DNA of 64,000 nt, from positions 1 to 64,000 of the forward strand of contig JAHJRI010000189.1 in NCBI GenBank assembly GCA_018830885.1. The letters run 5' to 3'. The number at the start of each line of letters is the position of its first letter. Within the stretch, counting starts at the first letter, position 1. The notes below the pieces were generated by a model that did not search any database, had not been told where the DNA came from, and worked only from the letters and a program-made list of their open reading frames with translations. Source of the stretch: a bacterium (GTDB lineage Bacteria; SAR324; XYD2-FULL-50-16). This document shows positions 63,433-64,000 of this stretch, one piece after another. A program made the translations under genes and the position numbers.

Positions 63433-63708
63433 TCAATAGGTAATTAAAAAAGATAACAGGGAATAATCCAATGGGGCTTCCGTCACCAGAACATTTTCAA
63501 CCCTCGCCAAAGGAGACCCTTCCCAGCACCATTGAATAAAGAAGTCAATGTCCTGCATGTTGCCTTGAGCCCTGATTTCAACACAGCCGTTGGGAAGATT
63601 TCGCACGGATCCTTTTAAACCAAGACTTTGCGCTTTCCTTCGTGTATATTCTCTGAAGAAGACTCCCTGCACGATGCCTTCAACCAGTACCTGCACGTGT
63701 CGCTCCAT
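63433..63708 (-). CDS. acyP: Acylphosphatase
   Basis: A small (91-aa) hydrolase of acyl phosphates. It has the full signature VEGIVQGVFFREYTRRKAQSLGLKG, of which VQGVFFREY holds the phosphate-binding loop and arginine, and the asparagine in VRNLPNGCVEI. The start at ATG 63708 gives the standard length; the frame is open to 63789 but the extra residues are not family-like. It is unlinked by function to aroB. Confidence 0.92.
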   Translation of the reverse strand: MERHVQVLVEGIVQGVFFREYTRRKAQSLGLKGSVRNLPNGCVEIRAQGNMQDIDFFIQWCWEGSPLARVENVLVTEAPLDYSLLSFLITY

Positions 63709-63737
63709 CGCTTTACCTGTAAAGTCTTTACCTGGGG

Positions 63738-64000
63738 TTACTTCACAGCTATTCCCAACTGATGCCCAGTTATCATAAACCAAAGACATAAAAAAGAAAA
63801 CAGACAGTGGTCAAATTCTTCTGACAAGCGGTCAAAAATCAGATCAAAACTGTTGTCATCAGAAATATCCTGAATTATGGAACTGTCCGACCGAAGGGAG
63901 GACAAGTCGACGCCAGCTATATTGGATGGGTTAATTCTTGAAAGAGATACGCTTTTCGAGTATAGCCGACAAAGTGCGCTCAACCCCTGTACAGTCCCTT
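63738..64000 (-). CDS. Partial open frame at the window edge, unknown
   Basis: The minus-strand frame is open from the window edge to a stop at 63738, encoding ...LYSKSVSLSRINPSNIAGVDLS, then RLSEEFDHCLF and a hydrophobic end. The stop lies 29 nt before the acylphosphatase start. It may be the C-terminus of a real gene cut by the edge, but I recognise no domain. Confidence 0.3.
   Translation of the reverse strand, partial: GTVQGLSALCRLYSKSVSLSRINPSNIAGVDLSSLRSDSSIIQDISDDNSFDLIFDRLSEEFDHCLFSFLCLWFMITGHQLGIAVK

Overview
The window is about 64 kb of chromosome at moderate GC (roughly 45-47% by eye), with no phage, plasmid or insertion-sequence genes and no CRISPR array. The gene set suggests an anaerobic Desulfobacterota (Desulfobacterales-like) bacterium. 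It has a 2-hydroxyacyl-CoA dehydratase/benzoyl-CoA-reductase-type pair with its ATPase activator, a very large NAD-glutamate dehydrogenase, a branched-chain amino acid ABC transporter linked to a tandem-ACT protein, malonyl-CoA decarboxylase, a BioY-type biotin importer and a PrkA/YeaH/SpoVR operon. The taxonomic call is inference from gene content.

Left part (1-23 kb): the 5' part of a Cys/Met PLP lyase, an initiator tRNA with its own promoter and terminator, NAD-GDH followed by a small membrane protein, a stand-alone Lrp ligand-binding domain and a Nudix hydrolase. Next come the dehydratase activator, a thiolase, a membrane-lipid group (two YihG-type acyltransferases around a YkgJ-like protein and cyclopropane synthase), a crotonase, an HDAC-like deacetylase, a class V aminotransferase, a TerB-like protein, an orphan FtsQ-like protein and the two dehydratase subunits.

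Middle (23-48 kb): a 1.4-kb gene-poor stretch with a good promoter, an inverted-repeat operator candidate and a possible structured RNA leads into an unfamiliar protein made of two copies of a 53-residue module plus an acidic linker. Then follow malonyl-CoA decarboxylase, a sirtuin, an amidohydrolase, an MBL hydrolase, a secreted LRR protein, a PAP2 phosphatase, and two distant paralogues of an unrecognised 430-470 aa family (34.1-35.5 kb and 43.6-44.9 kb). Between those paralogues lie a VOC protein, an amino-acid racemase, a LOG-like protein, a biotin import and regulation cluster (birA-bioY-bioM-bioN) and an RluA-type pseudouridine synthase. A response regulator with PAS, degenerate GGDEF and apparently intact EAL domains follows, then a universal stress protein whose promoter carries a 13-bp palindrome.

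Right part (48-64 kb): a four-gene operon encoding a PrkA-type AAA+ protein, YeaH/DUF444, SpoVR and a second, strongly divergent PrkA-like AAA+ protein; then a complete Liv ABC transporter, a tandem ACT protein, AroB and acylphosphatase.

The strongest observations outside ordinary gene content are: (1) a family of three dispersed 145-177 bp long-armed palindromes that share a conserved centre but have covarying arms; (2) the PrkA/YeaH/SpoVR operon with an additional divergent PrkA; (3) the duplicated-module acidic protein with its regulated-looking promoter; and (4) the pair of paralogous unknown proteins.
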